A stretch of DNA of 64,000 bases, taken from assembly GCF_029626105.1 (NCBI RefSeq), contig NZ_JARUBH010000009.1:7000011-7064010 (forward strand), in the 5' to 3' direction. The notes below the pieces were generated by a model that was not told where the DNA came from, made no database searches, and saw nothing but the letters and a program-made list of their open reading frames with translations. A program made the position numbers and the translations under genes. Positions 8,210 to 15,978 of this stretch are shown here, piece after piece (position 1 is the first letter of the stretch; every line of letters begins with the position of its first letter). The DNA is from Solwaraspora sp. WMMD792 (lineage in GTDB: Bacteria > Actinomycetota > Actinomycetes > Mycobacteriales > Micromonosporaceae).

Positions 8210-9088
8210 ATGAGCGTCGTCGGGCACCAGGAGTACGCCGCCGGCGGACCGACGGTCCGCCGGATGCAGCTCGGTGCCCGGCTGCGCCGACTACGCGAGG
8301 CCAAGGGGATCAGCCGGGAGGACGCCGGCTGGACCATCCGGGCCTCCGAGTCGAAGATCAGTCGGATGGAGCTGGGCCGGGTCGGGTTCAAGGAACGCGA
8401 CGTGGACGACCTGCTCACCCTCTACGGCGTCGCCGACCACATGGAACGCGGCGAGCTGATCACCCTTGCCCGGGAGACCAACCAGCCGGGCTGGTGGCAT
8501 CCGTACGGCGACCTGCTGCCCACCTGGTTCCAGTACTACCTGGACCTGGAGTCGGCGGCCAGCCTCATCCGCACCTACGAGATCCAGTTCGTGCCAGGGC
8601 TGCTGCAGACCGAGGAGTACGCCCGCGCGGTCATCGACATCGGATTCAGTGAGTCCGGTGTCCGTGAGGTGGACCGGCGGGTCGAGCTGCGGATGGCCCG
8701 CAAGCGGGTGCTGGACCGGGCCGGCGCACCCCGCGTCTGGGCGGTGGTCGACGAGGCGGTGCTGTGCCGGCCGATCGGCGGGCCGCAGGTGCTGCGCGGG
8801 CAGATCGAGGCGCTCGCCGAGGCGAGCGAGCAGCCGGGCGTACGGCTGCAGGTGGTCCGGTTCCGCAGCGGCGGGCACGCCGCCGCAGGTGGGGCCTTCA
8901 GCATCCTGCGCTTCCCGGAGCAGGAACTGCCCGACGTGGTCTACCTGGAGCATCTGACCAGTGCGCTCTACCTGGACAAACGGGAAGAGGTCGACCGGTA
9001 CGCGGCCGCCGTCGGGCGGCTGTTCATCGAGGCCGACCCGCCGGACCGGACCCGGGACGTGCTGCACCGCGCGCTGCGTGACCTGTGA
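8210..9088 (+). CDS. Scr1-family XRE-type regulator (DUF5753)
   Basis: A 292-residue regulator. The N-terminal helix-turn-helix (about 20-75) includes LGARLRRLREAKGISRE and SESKISRMELGRVGF. The DUF5753 domain (about 105-285) includes the typical QFVPGLLQTEEYARAV and PDVVYLEHLTSALYLD. Such proteins control development and antibiotic production in Streptomyces (the whiJ and bldB neighbourhoods) and normally act with a small DUF397 protein. No DUF397 gene is adjacent here; the DUF574 methyltransferase directly upstream is the apparent partner. The 3' end overlaps the convergent DUF2071 gene by 65 bases. Confidence 0.88.
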   Translation: MSVVGHQEYAAGGPTVRRMQLGARLRRLREAKGISREDAGWTIRASESKISRMELGRVGFKERDVDDLLTLYGVADHMERGELITLARETNQPGWWHPYGDLLPTWFQYYLDLESAASLIRTYEIQFVPGLLQTEEYARAVIDIGFSESGVREVDRRVELRMARKRVLDRAGAPRVWAVVDEAVLCRPIGGPQVLRGQIEALAEASEQPGVRLQVVRFRSGGHAAAGGAFSILRFPEQELPDVVYLEHLTSALYLDKREEVDRYAAAVGRLFIEADPPDRTRDVLHRALRDL

Positions 9089-9833
9089 CGGTGACCGGCC
9101 GCCCGAACCGGACCGGCACACCCGGGGAGTAGAGGACACTCACCGGTGGGCCGTCCGGTGCCGGTAGCCCGCCGGCGGCGACCAGGTCGTCGGCCAGCTC
9201 GACCAGCTCGGCCCGGTGCAGCGGCCAGCGCGGATGTTCGTTGGGCAGATAGCGGGTCGCGCCGTAGACCCGTTCGTGCAGCCCCCACCGGGCGGTGAGG
9301 AAATGCTCCAACGGGGTCGGCTCGGCAATCGGCGCGCCGACCCGGACCACCATCCGGTTGTGCGCGCCGCGCGGCCCCGGCCAGCGCCGCCGGCTGTGGT
9401 ATGTCATCGTGTCACCGTCGCGGTCGAGCCGCATCCGCGACCACAGGTACGGCAACCGCAGGCTGGCCATCGCCACCAGAACCGGCAGCAGCCGGGCCGC
9501 GTCCAGGGAACGGAACACCACCCCGCGCCGACCGGCGTCGTCGACCGAATAGAGCCGCACGTTGGTCTCGCAGAAGGTGCCCAGGTACGGGATGCCCGGA
9601 CCGGGACCGAAACCGACGCCGACCATCCGGAACCCGATCAGCCCGACGTAGCTGGTGCCGTCGAAGGTGTCCGGCCGGGTGCCCGGCGGCAGCAGTGGGG
9701 CGACCACCGCCGGGTCCACCGGCCAGTGCAGGAACGTCAGATCGTGCCAGCCCTGCACCAGGACCGGCCGGCGGACCGGGCGCGGCGCGGTGACGGTGAC
9801 CGGCTCCGGCGGCGGCATCTCGGTACGGCTCAT
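9024..9833 (-). CDS. DUF2071 (YqjF-like) protein
   Basis: A 269-residue protein of the DUF2071/acetoacetate-decarboxylase-like superfamily. It has the diagnostic opening VLVQGWHDLTFLHWPVDP, then GTSYVGLIGFRM, and NVRLYSVDDAGRRGVVFRSLDA in the middle. The biochemical function is unknown. The start at 9833 gives MSRTEMPPP with AGGATGATC upstream; a longer frame to 9908 is possible but adds only unconserved sequence. The last 65 bases overlap the end of the convergent regulator gene, and the last 20 residues are Gly/Ala/Arg-rich and probably disordered. Confidence 0.78.
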   Translation of the reverse strand: MSRTEMPPPEPVTVTAPRPVRRPVLVQGWHDLTFLHWPVDPAVVAPLLPPGTRPDTFDGTSYVGLIGFRMVGVGFGPGPGIPYLGTFCETNVRLYSVDDAGRRGVVFRSLDAARLLPVLVAMASLRLPYLWSRMRLDRDGDTMTYHSRRRWPGPRGAHNRMVVRVGAPIAEPTPLEHFLTARWGLHERVYGATRYLPNEHPRWPLHRAELVELADDLVAAGGLPAPDGPPVSVLYSPGVPVRFGRPVTVTGHAARGAARPGSGPAGRPR

Positions 9834-9901
9834 ATGATCATCCTGGCAGCCCCGCACACCCGCGTCCGCAGCTGACTGCGGCGAACCCGAGGAGCCGTAC
9901 C

Positions 9902-10369
9902 GTGGCACGCGCCATCGCGACGAACACCCGCGTCGACCGGGCCGGCCTGGTCGACTTCCTGCGGACCCGGCACCGGGCGGTCCTGATCACCACCCGCGCC
10001 GGCGGCCGCCCGCAGGCGTCGCCGGTCACCTGCGGGGTCGACGCCGACGGTCGGCTGCTGGTCGCCACCTACCCGGACCGGGCGAAAGCGGTGAACATCC
10101 GCCGGGCCCCGACGGTGTCCGCCTGCGTCGTCTCCGACGATTGGAACGGTCCGTGGGTGCAGCTGGACGGGGTGGCGGCGGTGATCGACATGCCGGACGC
10201 GCTGGACGGTCTGGTCGACTACTACCGCTGCGTCGCCGGCGAGCACCCGGACTGGGACGAGTACCGCGCGGCGATGCGCCGGCAGGACAAGTCGTTGATC
10301 CGGATGGTCGTGGACCGGTGGGGGCCGATCGCCACCGGCGGTTTCCCGCCGCGCCTCGCCGACGACTGA
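9902..10369 (+). CDS. PPOX-class F420-dependent oxidoreductase
   Basis: A 155-residue split-barrel flavin/deazaflavin-binding protein. The motifs FLRTRHRAVLITTRAGGRP, SPVTCGVDADGRLLVAT and RAKAVNIRRAPTVSACV follow the typical order of actinobacterial F420-binding FDOR-B proteins. These enzymes reduce small substrates with F420H2 or sequester the cofactor; the substrate is not evident. The GTG start is preceded by GAGGAG. A 17-bp repeat array begins soon after its stop but belongs to the next, convergent gene. Confidence 0.85.
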   Translation: MARAIATNTRVDRAGLVDFLRTRHRAVLITTRAGGRPQASPVTCGVDADGRLLVATYPDRAKAVNIRRAPTVSACVVSDDWNGPWVQLDGVAAVIDMPDALDGLVDYYRCVAGEHPDWDEYRAAMRRQDKSLIRMVVDRWGPIATGGFPPRLADD

Positions 10370-10383
10370 CAGCGCACCGTGCC

Positions 10384-10451
10384 GGTCACGCGGACAGCCC
10401 GGTCACGCGGACAGCCCGGTCACGCGGACAGCCCGGTCACTCGGACGGCTC
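10384..10451. repeat. 17-bp tandem repeat x3 plus a diverged copy spanning a stop codon
   Basis: Three perfect copies of GGTCACGCGGACAGCCC (10384-10434) are followed by the diverged copy GGTCACTCGGACGGCTC (10435-10451), which is the 3' end of the minus-strand gene with its stop at 10437-10439. Read on the minus strand, the last codons plus TGA are repeated three more times downstream. Confidence 0.92.
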
Positions 10452-10643
10452 GGGGAGGTCGCAGTCGATCTTCGGGTTGACGCCGATGTAGTTCAACGGT
10501 CCGGCGATCACCGTCACGATCGTGGTGCCGGCGTGGGCACAGTTGGTGTCGTCGCGTTCGAAGTAGCCGCGTTGCACCGCCGCGACCACCCCGATCACCA
10601 GCCAGATGAGCACGATCACGCCGGATATCGAACCGCCACGCAT
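10437..10643 (-). CDS. Small single-span membrane protein
   Basis: A 68-residue protein with one clear N-terminal membrane segment (residues 7-25, SGVIVLIWLVIGVVAAVQ), a short charged stretch RGYFERDD, and a second weakly hydrophobic stretch (GTTIVTVIAGPLNYIGV). Two cysteines (C34 and C61 approximately) could form an extracytoplasmic disulfide. GAGGAGG six bases upstream fixes the start at 10643. I do not recognise a named family. Its terminal codons seed the 17-bp repeat array. Confidence 0.7.
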   Translation of the reverse strand: MRGGSISGVIVLIWLVIGVVAAVQRGYFERDDTNCAHAGTTIVTVIAGPLNYIGVNPKIDCDLPEPSE

Positions 10644-10757
10644 CACTGCCTCCTCAACTCGTCGACGCCGTACCGGCCCCGCCGCACCTGCTGGCAACGG
10701 GATCCGGTCGGCGGATGGGCAACCTGGTACCCAGTGACGTCGCCGAGGTAACCGTCC

Positions 10758-11474
10758 TCACGGCCCGGCCCGGCGCCAGAACTGCCGCCGCCCGGCCTGC
10801 GGCACCTGCTCGTCGCGGACCACGACGTCGAGCCTGCCCAGTTCGGCGCGGAGCAGTTCGGCCTCGGCCCGGTCACCGCGCTCGACCGCCCGCTGCCGGG
10901 CCGACAACAGCGGATCCGCGCCGTCCGGCAGCTCGGGCAGGCCCGGCACCCACAGCCGGTACGCCGCACGGTACGGGTCGCCCTCGGGCCGCCACCGGTA
11001 GCCGTGCCGACGCAGCGCCGTGCCGAGCCGCTCAGCCGGCAGGTCGCCGGACCGGGAGCAGAGCTCCTCGCCGCGGTGACCAAGCACCACCAGGCGGGCG
11101 CCGTCCAGAAAGACCGCGGCGACGGCGGTACGCGCGATGGCCACCCGGCGCTGCCCCTGCCGTACGGTCAACTCGTCGCGGTCGACCGTGACGAACAGTT
11201 GCTCATCGGCGGCCATCCCGGCCAGCACCAGCCCGGCGAGCAGGCCGACCGCCGTACCACCGGTCAGGGCCGGTAGCCACGGCACCGCGTCGATCAGCCG
11301 CAGCGGGCCGGCCAGCGGCACCCAGGCCAGACTCAACGCCCAGCCGGCGAACGGCTTCAGTGCCGCGCCGAGCCCGGCACCGGCCGCGACGAACAGGGCC
11401 GGCACCCCGTACCGCTCGATCGCGCCCGGACCGACGACCACCCGGTCACCGCCGGTCGGATCAGGCGATGTCAC
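10758..11474 (-). CDS. YqeB-like membrane protein
   Basis: A 238-residue protein. It has two hydrophobic segments (about 22-45 and 65-90), a PH-like beta-rich region (LFVTVDRDELTVRQGQRRVAIAR, then VFLDGARLVVLG, about 92-135) and a C-terminal helical, charged tail. The layout matches the Bacillus YqeB-like family found across actinobacteria; its function is unknown. It overlaps the end of the ABC permease gene by 14 bases, so it is probably the third gene of that operon and could be an accessory to the exporter. Confidence 0.7.
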   Translation of the reverse strand: MTSPDPTGGDRVVVGPGAIERYGVPALFVAAGAGLGAALKPFAGWALSLAWVPLAGPLRLIDAVPWLPALTGGTAVGLLAGLVLAGMAADEQLFVTVDRDELTVRQGQRRVAIARTAVAAVFLDGARLVVLGHRGEELCSRSGDLPAERLGTALRRHGYRWRPEGDPYRAAYRLWVPGLPELPDGADPLLSARQRAVERGDRAEAELLRAELGRLDVVVRDEQVPQAGRRQFWRRAGP

Positions 11475-12195
11475 GGCGCTCGATCCGCAGCATCCCGGCG
11501 ACCAGCGGCAGCAGCACCCAGACCGCCACCGACGTGGCCAGCCGTGCCCACTGCCCGGCGGTGACGTCGGGGGAGAGCAACGGCTCGGTGGTCAACGACA
11601 GGTCCAGCCACTGCGCCACCGGTCGCAGCCGCTCGACGACGCCGCCGAGGACCGTCCAGGCCGTCGGCAGCAGCAGGAGCAGCACGATCGCGACCGGCGT
11701 GTTCAGCAGCAACATGCCGAAGGCCAACCCCATCACCACGTTGATCACCTGGAAGAGCGCCGCGTAGCCGATCAGCGCCGCTTCGATCCGCCAGCCGCCG
11801 GTCCCGCCGGTGGCCGCCGCGACGGCCGTGCCGGCCGCGGCCGCAGCCAGGCTGGCCGGCACCGAGGCGATCGCCGCGACCAGCGCCGCGACCAGCTTCG
11901 CCGCCAGCACCCGACGCCGCACCGGTTCCAGCGCGAAGGTGGTCAGCGCGGTCCGCTGCGACCACTCGGTGGTGACCAGCATTACCCCCAGCACCGGCAG
12001 CAGGAACGCGACCGGCAGCGACGCCAGCACGAAGAACGTCCCGAAGGTCTGCTCGGCCGGGTCGGCGAACAGCACCAGCACGGCGACGATCGCCGCCGTC
12101 GACAACCCGATCGCCCCCAGCAGCCAGGCGCCGGCCCGGGTGTCCAGCATCTTGCGCAGCTCGACGAGGATCAGCCGCCACCATCGGATGCTCAC
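11461..12195 (-). CDS. ABC-2 type transporter permease
   Basis: A 244-residue membrane protein with about six hydrophobic segments: LLGAIGLSTAAIVAVLVLFA, TFFVLASLPVAFLLPVLGVMLV, LVAALVAAIASVPASLAAAA, ALFQVINVVMGLAFGMLLL, AIVLLLLLPTAWTVLGG, and one near the end. TTEWSQRTALTTFALEP between segments 2 and 3 is a typical ABC-2 cytoplasmic loop. Its start overlaps the stop of the ATPase gene in ATGA. It is the membrane half of an export system of unknown cargo. Confidence 0.88.
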   Translation of the reverse strand: MSIRWWRLILVELRKMLDTRAGAWLLGAIGLSTAAIVAVLVLFADPAEQTFGTFFVLASLPVAFLLPVLGVMLVTTEWSQRTALTTFALEPVRRRVLAAKLVAALVAAIASVPASLAAAAAGTAVAAATGGTGGWRIEAALIGYAALFQVINVVMGLAFGMLLLNTPVAIVLLLLLPTAWTVLGGVVERLRPVAQWLDLSLTTEPLLSPDVTAGQWARLATSVAVWVLLPLVAGMLRIERRDIA

Positions 12196-13091
12196 TTGAC
12201 CGCCTCCCGTACCGACTCGCCCGCCGTCAGGGCGAGGAACATCTGCTCCAGTCCACCGGTGTCGGCCGGCCGCAGCTCCAGCAGGACGGCGCCCGCCGCC
12301 GCCGCGACCTCGCCGACCGTCTCCGGCGGGGCCGACACCAACAGCCGGCCGTCGACCGTGCCGACCTGGTGGCCGGCCCGGTCCAGCGCCGCCCGCAGCG
12401 CCTGCTGGTCCCGGGCCCGGACCAGGGTGCCGCCGTCGCCGGCCAGCAGTTCGTCCTTGTCGCCGGCGGCGACGACCCGGCCACCCCCGATCACCACCAG
12501 CCGGTCCGCCACCGCCTCCACCTCGCGCAGCAGATGCGACGAGAGCAGCACCGTGCCGCCCCGGTCGGCGAAGTCACGCAGCAGTCCGCGCATCCAGAAG
12601 ATGCCCTCCGGGTCCAGCCCGTTCGCCGGCTCGTCGAGGATCAGCACCTGCGGCTCGCCGAGCAGCGCGTGCGCCAACCCCAGCCGCTGGCGCATGCCGA
12701 GCGAGTAGGCCCGCACCCGCCGGCCGGCCGCCGCCCGGTTCAGCCCGACCAGGTCGAGCAGTTCGCCGACCCGGGCCCGGGACACCCCCATGGCGAGCGC
12801 CGCGACGGTCAGCGTCTCCCGGCCGGTGCGGCCCGGGTGCATCGCGGCCGCGTCCAGCAGTACGCCGACCACCCGCCCCGGGTCACGTAGCCGCCGGTAC
12901 GGCAGCCCACCGACGGTCGCGGTGCCGGCCGAGGCGGTGGCCAGGCCACAGATCATCCGCAGCGTCGTCGACTTGCCGGCCCCGTTGGGCCCGAGGAAAC
13001 CGGTGACGGTGCCGGCGGCGCAGCTGAACGACACGTCGTCGACGGCGAGCTGCCGTCCGTACCGTTTGGTGATATTGCGTACCTCGATCAC
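12192..13091 (-). CDS. ABC transporter ATP-binding protein
   Basis: A 299-residue ATPase. Walker A GPNGAGKST (about 34-42), signature YSLGMRQRLGLAHAL (about 130), Walker B VLILDEPANGLDPEG (about 152), and SSHLLREVEAV with the switch His. The C-terminal 80 residues form the extra domain common in ABC-2 drug or lantibiotic exporters. It is first gene of a minus-strand operon with the permease and the YqeB-like protein. A two-component system is transcribed divergently from the same intergenic region and may control it. Confidence 0.92.
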   Translation of the reverse strand: MIEVRNITKRYGRQLAVDDVSFSCAAGTVTGFLGPNGAGKSTTLRMICGLATASAGTATVGGLPYRRLRDPGRVVGVLLDAAAMHPGRTGRETLTVAALAMGVSRARVGELLDLVGLNRAAAGRRVRAYSLGMRQRLGLAHALLGEPQVLILDEPANGLDPEGIFWMRGLLRDFADRGGTVLLSSHLLREVEAVADRLVVIGGGRVVAAGDKDELLAGDGGTLVRARDQQALRAALDRAGHQVGTVDGRLLVSAPPETVGEVAAAAGAVLLELRPADTGGLEQMFLALTAGESVREAVK

Positions 13092-13156
13092 CGCTTCAGC
13101 GTCGTGCCCCGGCGACCGGCGGCGCAGCGGCCGTCGGTCGGTGCCGGCCGGACTCC

Positions 13157-13189
13157 GGTCGATCGTCGGATGATCCTTGGTCGATCGTC
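13157..13189. promoter_or_regulatory. Direct repeats GGTCGATCGTC, 22-bp spacing
   Basis: Two perfect 11-base copies (13157-13167 and 13179-13189) start exactly 22 bases apart, about two helical turns, between the ABC operon and the divergent sensor kinase. This arrangement would suit a dimeric NarL-type regulator such as the one encoded at 14512, but that is inference. Confidence 0.45.
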
Positions 13190-13243
13190 AGTACCGACTT
13201 TGGTAGCTGTCCGCGACCGCCACCCCTTCCGTACGCTGGCCGG

Positions 13244-14515
13244 ATGAGTGCGGTGCCGGCTCCCGACAATCCCTGGCTGCTGCCCGGCGCGCTGGTCGCC
13301 GAGTCGCCGGGGACCGGTCGGCGCAGCACCCGCGACTGGATCGTCGATGGTGTCGCGTTCGGGCTGGCGGTCAGTTATCTGCTCTTCGCGGCCTGGGATC
13401 TGCGCCAGCCGCAGCCCAACCTGACGGCGACCGGTACGAGCCAGCCCTGGCTGCTCCGGCTGGATCTGCTGCTCGGGCTGGTCTGCTGCGCGCTGGTCTG
13501 GCTGCGTCGCCGATGGCCGGTCGCCGTCGCCCTGGTCGCGCTGCCCGCCGGGGTGCTGTCGGTGAGCGCCGGGATCGCCATCGTGATCCTGCTGTTCAGC
13601 GTCGCGGTGCACCGCCCGTTCCCGGTCGCGGCGGCGGTGAACGCCGCGCACGTCGCTGTCGCGCCCGGGTACTACCTGCTCTACCCGGACCCGGACCTTA
13701 ATCTGCCGGGCGCGGTGCTGTTCACCGGGATCATCCTCGGCACGGTGCTGGCCTGGGGGATGTTCGTCCGCGCCCGCCGGCAGCTGATCGTGTCGCTGCG
13801 GGACCGGGCCCACCGGGCGGAGGCGGAGCAGCAGCTGCGGGTCGGCCAGGCCCGGCAGCTGGAACGCACCCGGATCGCCCGGGAGATGCACGACGTGCTG
13901 GCCCACCGGATGTCGCTGCTCAGCCTGCACGCCGGGGCGCTGGAGTTCCGCCCGGACGCTCCCCGCGAAGAGATCGCCCGGGCCGCCGGAGTGATCCGGG
14001 TGACCGCACATCAGGCGTTGCAGGAGCTGCGTGAGGTGATCGGCGTGCTGCGGGCCGAGCCGCCGGCGACCGGCGTCGTCGACACCGACCCGGGGCCGGG
14101 CGACCGACCGGCCGAACCACCCCAGCCGACCCTGGCCGACCTGCCGGCCCTGGTCGACGAATCCCGCCAGGCCGGTGCCCGGGTGAGCCTGGTCAGTCGG
14201 ATCGACCACGCGCAGGCGCTGCCGGCCGGGCTCGGCCGGGCCGCGTACCGGATCGTGCAGGAGGGTCTGACGAACGCCCGCAAGCATGCGCCGGGCGCGG
14301 CGGCGAGCGTCGCGGTCACCGGTCGGCCGGGTGACGGGCTGACCGTCGAGGTCGTCAACCGCCGCCCGGTGGCCCCTGCGGCGGCGATCCCGGGAGCGGG
14401 GACCGGCCTGGTCGGACTGGCCGAACGCGCCAGCCTGGCCGGTGGGCGGTTGAGCCACGGCCCGACCGAGTCCGGCGACTACCGGCTCACCGCCTGGCTG
14501 CCGTGGCCGACATGA
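13244..14515 (+). CDS. NarL/DesK-type sensor histidine kinase
   Basis: A 423-residue HisKA_3-family kinase. Four to six membrane segments span residues 35-180. The dimerisation/phosphoacceptor helix ERTRIAREMHDVLAHRMS carries the predicted phospho-His at 216. The ATPase domain (about 320-423) has an N-box (IVQEGLTNARKHAPG) and a G-box (GTGLVGLAERASLAGG). There is no extracytoplasmic sensor domain, so it probably senses the membrane or a partner ABC transporter, as intramembrane-sensing kinases do. It is coupled to the response regulator by an ATGA overlap, and divergent from the exporter operon. Confidence 0.92.
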   Translation: MSAVPAPDNPWLLPGALVAESPGTGRRSTRDWIVDGVAFGLAVSYLLFAAWDLRQPQPNLTATGTSQPWLLRLDLLLGLVCCALVWLRRRWPVAVALVALPAGVLSVSAGIAIVILLFSVAVHRPFPVAAAVNAAHVAVAPGYYLLYPDPDLNLPGAVLFTGIILGTVLAWGMFVRARRQLIVSLRDRAHRAEAEQQLRVGQARQLERTRIAREMHDVLAHRMSLLSLHAGALEFRPDAPREEIARAAGVIRVTAHQALQELREVIGVLRAEPPATGVVDTDPGPGDRPAEPPQPTLADLPALVDESRQAGARVSLVSRIDHAQALPAGLGRAAYRIVQEGLTNARKHAPGAAASVAVTGRPGDGLTVEVVNRRPVAPAAAIPGAGTGLVGLAERASLAGGRLSHGPTESGDYRLTAWLPWPT

Positions 14516-15252
14516 CCGCAGAGCCCGGCGTCACCGACCCGGCCGGCGGGTCCGATCGGGCCCAGGTGCGGGTCCTGATCGTGGACGACGACCCGCTGGT
14601 CCGGGCCGGCCTGTCGATGATCCTCGGCGGCGCGGCCGACCTGCTGGTGGTCGGCGAAGCCGGCGACGGCGGTGAGGTGCCGGCGGCGGTCGCCGCGTGC
14701 ACGCCGCACGTGGTGCTGATGGACATCCGGATGCCGCGGGTCGACGGACTGACCGCCACCGAGGCGCTGCGCGCCCGGCCCGACCCGCCGCACGTGGTCG
14801 TGCTGACCACGTTCGACGCCGACGAGTACGTGCTGCGCGCGCTGCGGGCGGGGGCCAGCGGTTTCCTGCTCAAGGACACCCCGCCGATGGAGATCGTCAC
14901 CGCGGTTCGTCGGGTGCATGCCGGTGAGCCGATCCTCTCCCCGGCGGTCATCCGACGGTTGATCACCCACGTGGCGGGCCAGCCGCCGGCCCCGGCCGAC
15001 GTGCGGCCGGGACCGGACGCGGACCAGGTCAGGCGCCGGGACCGCGCCCGCCGGGTCCTCGACGGGCTGAGCCCACGGGAACGTGACGTGGCCGTCGCGG
15101 TCGGCCAGGGATGGTCGAACGCGGAGATCGCCGCCGAGCTGTTCATGGGCGTCGCCACCGTCAAGGCGTACGTGTCGCGGCTGCTGTCCCGGCTGGAGCT
15201 GAACAACCGGGTGCAGATCGCCGTACTGGTGCACGACGCCGACCTGACCTGA
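14512..15252 (+). CDS. NarL/FixJ-family response regulator
   Basis: A 246-residue regulator. The receiver domain runs from about 14 to 130, with acidic pocket VDDD, predicted phospho-Asp in VVLMDIRMP (D71), then TTFDADEY and the conserved Lys in FLLKDT. The LuxR-type helix-turn-helix is at the end (about 180-240): LSPRERDVAVAVGQGWSNAEIA and VATVKAYVSRLLSRL. I chose the ATG that overlaps the kinase stop (ATGA); an upstream GTG at 14503 is also possible. It probably regulates the adjacent ABC exporter operon. Confidence 0.92.
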   Translation: MTAEPGVTDPAGGSDRAQVRVLIVDDDPLVRAGLSMILGGAADLLVVGEAGDGGEVPAAVAACTPHVVLMDIRMPRVDGLTATEALRARPDPPHVVVLTTFDADEYVLRALRAGASGFLLKDTPPMEIVTAVRRVHAGEPILSPAVIRRLITHVAGQPPAPADVRPGPDADQVRRRDRARRVLDGLSPRERDVAVAVGQGWSNAEIAAELFMGVATVKAYVSRLLSRLELNNRVQIAVLVHDADLT

Positions 15253-15267
15253 GTACGGGGTCGGCGG

Positions 15268-15978
15268 TCAGGCGTCGAGGACCCGGCCGGCGAGGTCACC
15301 CCGGTCGAAGGAGACGAACACGTCGCCGAGCCGGTCCAGCAGGTACCGCCGTTCGTCGGCGGTGAGACCACCGACGAAGTCCTGCACCGTCTCGGCGATC
15401 ACCGCGGTCTGCTGGTCGCCGCCACCGGTCAGCTTCGCGGCGACCTGTTCGAAGGTGTCGTCGAGCAGCGAGGTCAACGCGTCCGGGTGGTGCATGAACC
15501 AGTAGGACCGGGCGGTTGCCGGGTCGGTGAGCACCTTGTCCCGCAGGTAGCCCATCTGCTCCTGCTCCAACTGCTGCCGCAGCCGCTGCATCCGCAGCTC
15601 CCGGGTCAGCTTGTCGACCGTCTTCGTGTCCTGCTCGGCCTGGGCGTCCACCACCAGGCTGACCGTGCAGCCCAGCAGCCGCAGGTGCGAGGCGGTCAGA
15701 TCCATCTGCGGCAGCCGGGTGTTCAGCTCGGCCTCCAGCATGGTCCGCTCGGTGACCTTGCGCGGGGCGGCGATCCGGCGGGCCGCGTCCAGCATGCACC
15801 AGCGGACCGTGGCGGCGGCCCGGTCATGCTGGCGCAGCGGCTGCCACGCCGTGGTGAACGTGGCGACGAACTCGGTGCCGGGCAGCGCGGCCGGCAGCCG
15901 GTCGGTGAACACGTCCTGGTCCGGACCGGGCAGCACCGGTACGGGGTTGCTACGGAACACGTCGAAGAAACCGGGCAT
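15268..15978 (-). CDS. SPFH/stomatin-like coiled-coil protein (third gene of the cyclase-NTPase set)
   Basis: A 236-residue protein starting MPGFFDVFRSNPVP. A beta-containing region (about 20-120) with AELNTRLPQMD and GCTVSLVVDAQAEQ is followed by a charged helix DKLTRELRMQRLRQQLEQEQ (about 127-150) predicted as coiled coil. Then come VLTDPATARSYWFMHHPDAL and a helical tail. The strand-then-coiled-coil layout recalls SPFH/band 7 proteins, which scaffold membrane assemblies, but this is a weak structural guess and no membrane anchor is seen. It is coupled to the NTPase gene by a TGATG overlap with GAGGAG ahead of it. The GC-rich frame continues far upstream, but the overlap fixes the true start. 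Confidence 0.7.
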   Translation of the reverse strand: MPGFFDVFRSNPVPVLPGPDQDVFTDRLPAALPGTEFVATFTTAWQPLRQHDRAAATVRWCMLDAARRIAAPRKVTERTMLEAELNTRLPQMDLTASHLRLLGCTVSLVVDAQAEQDTKTVDKLTRELRMQRLRQQLEQEQMGYLRDKVLTDPATARSYWFMHHPDALTSLLDDTFEQVAAKLTGGGDQQTAVIAETVQDFVGGLTADERRYLLDRLGDVFVSFDRGDLAGRVLDA

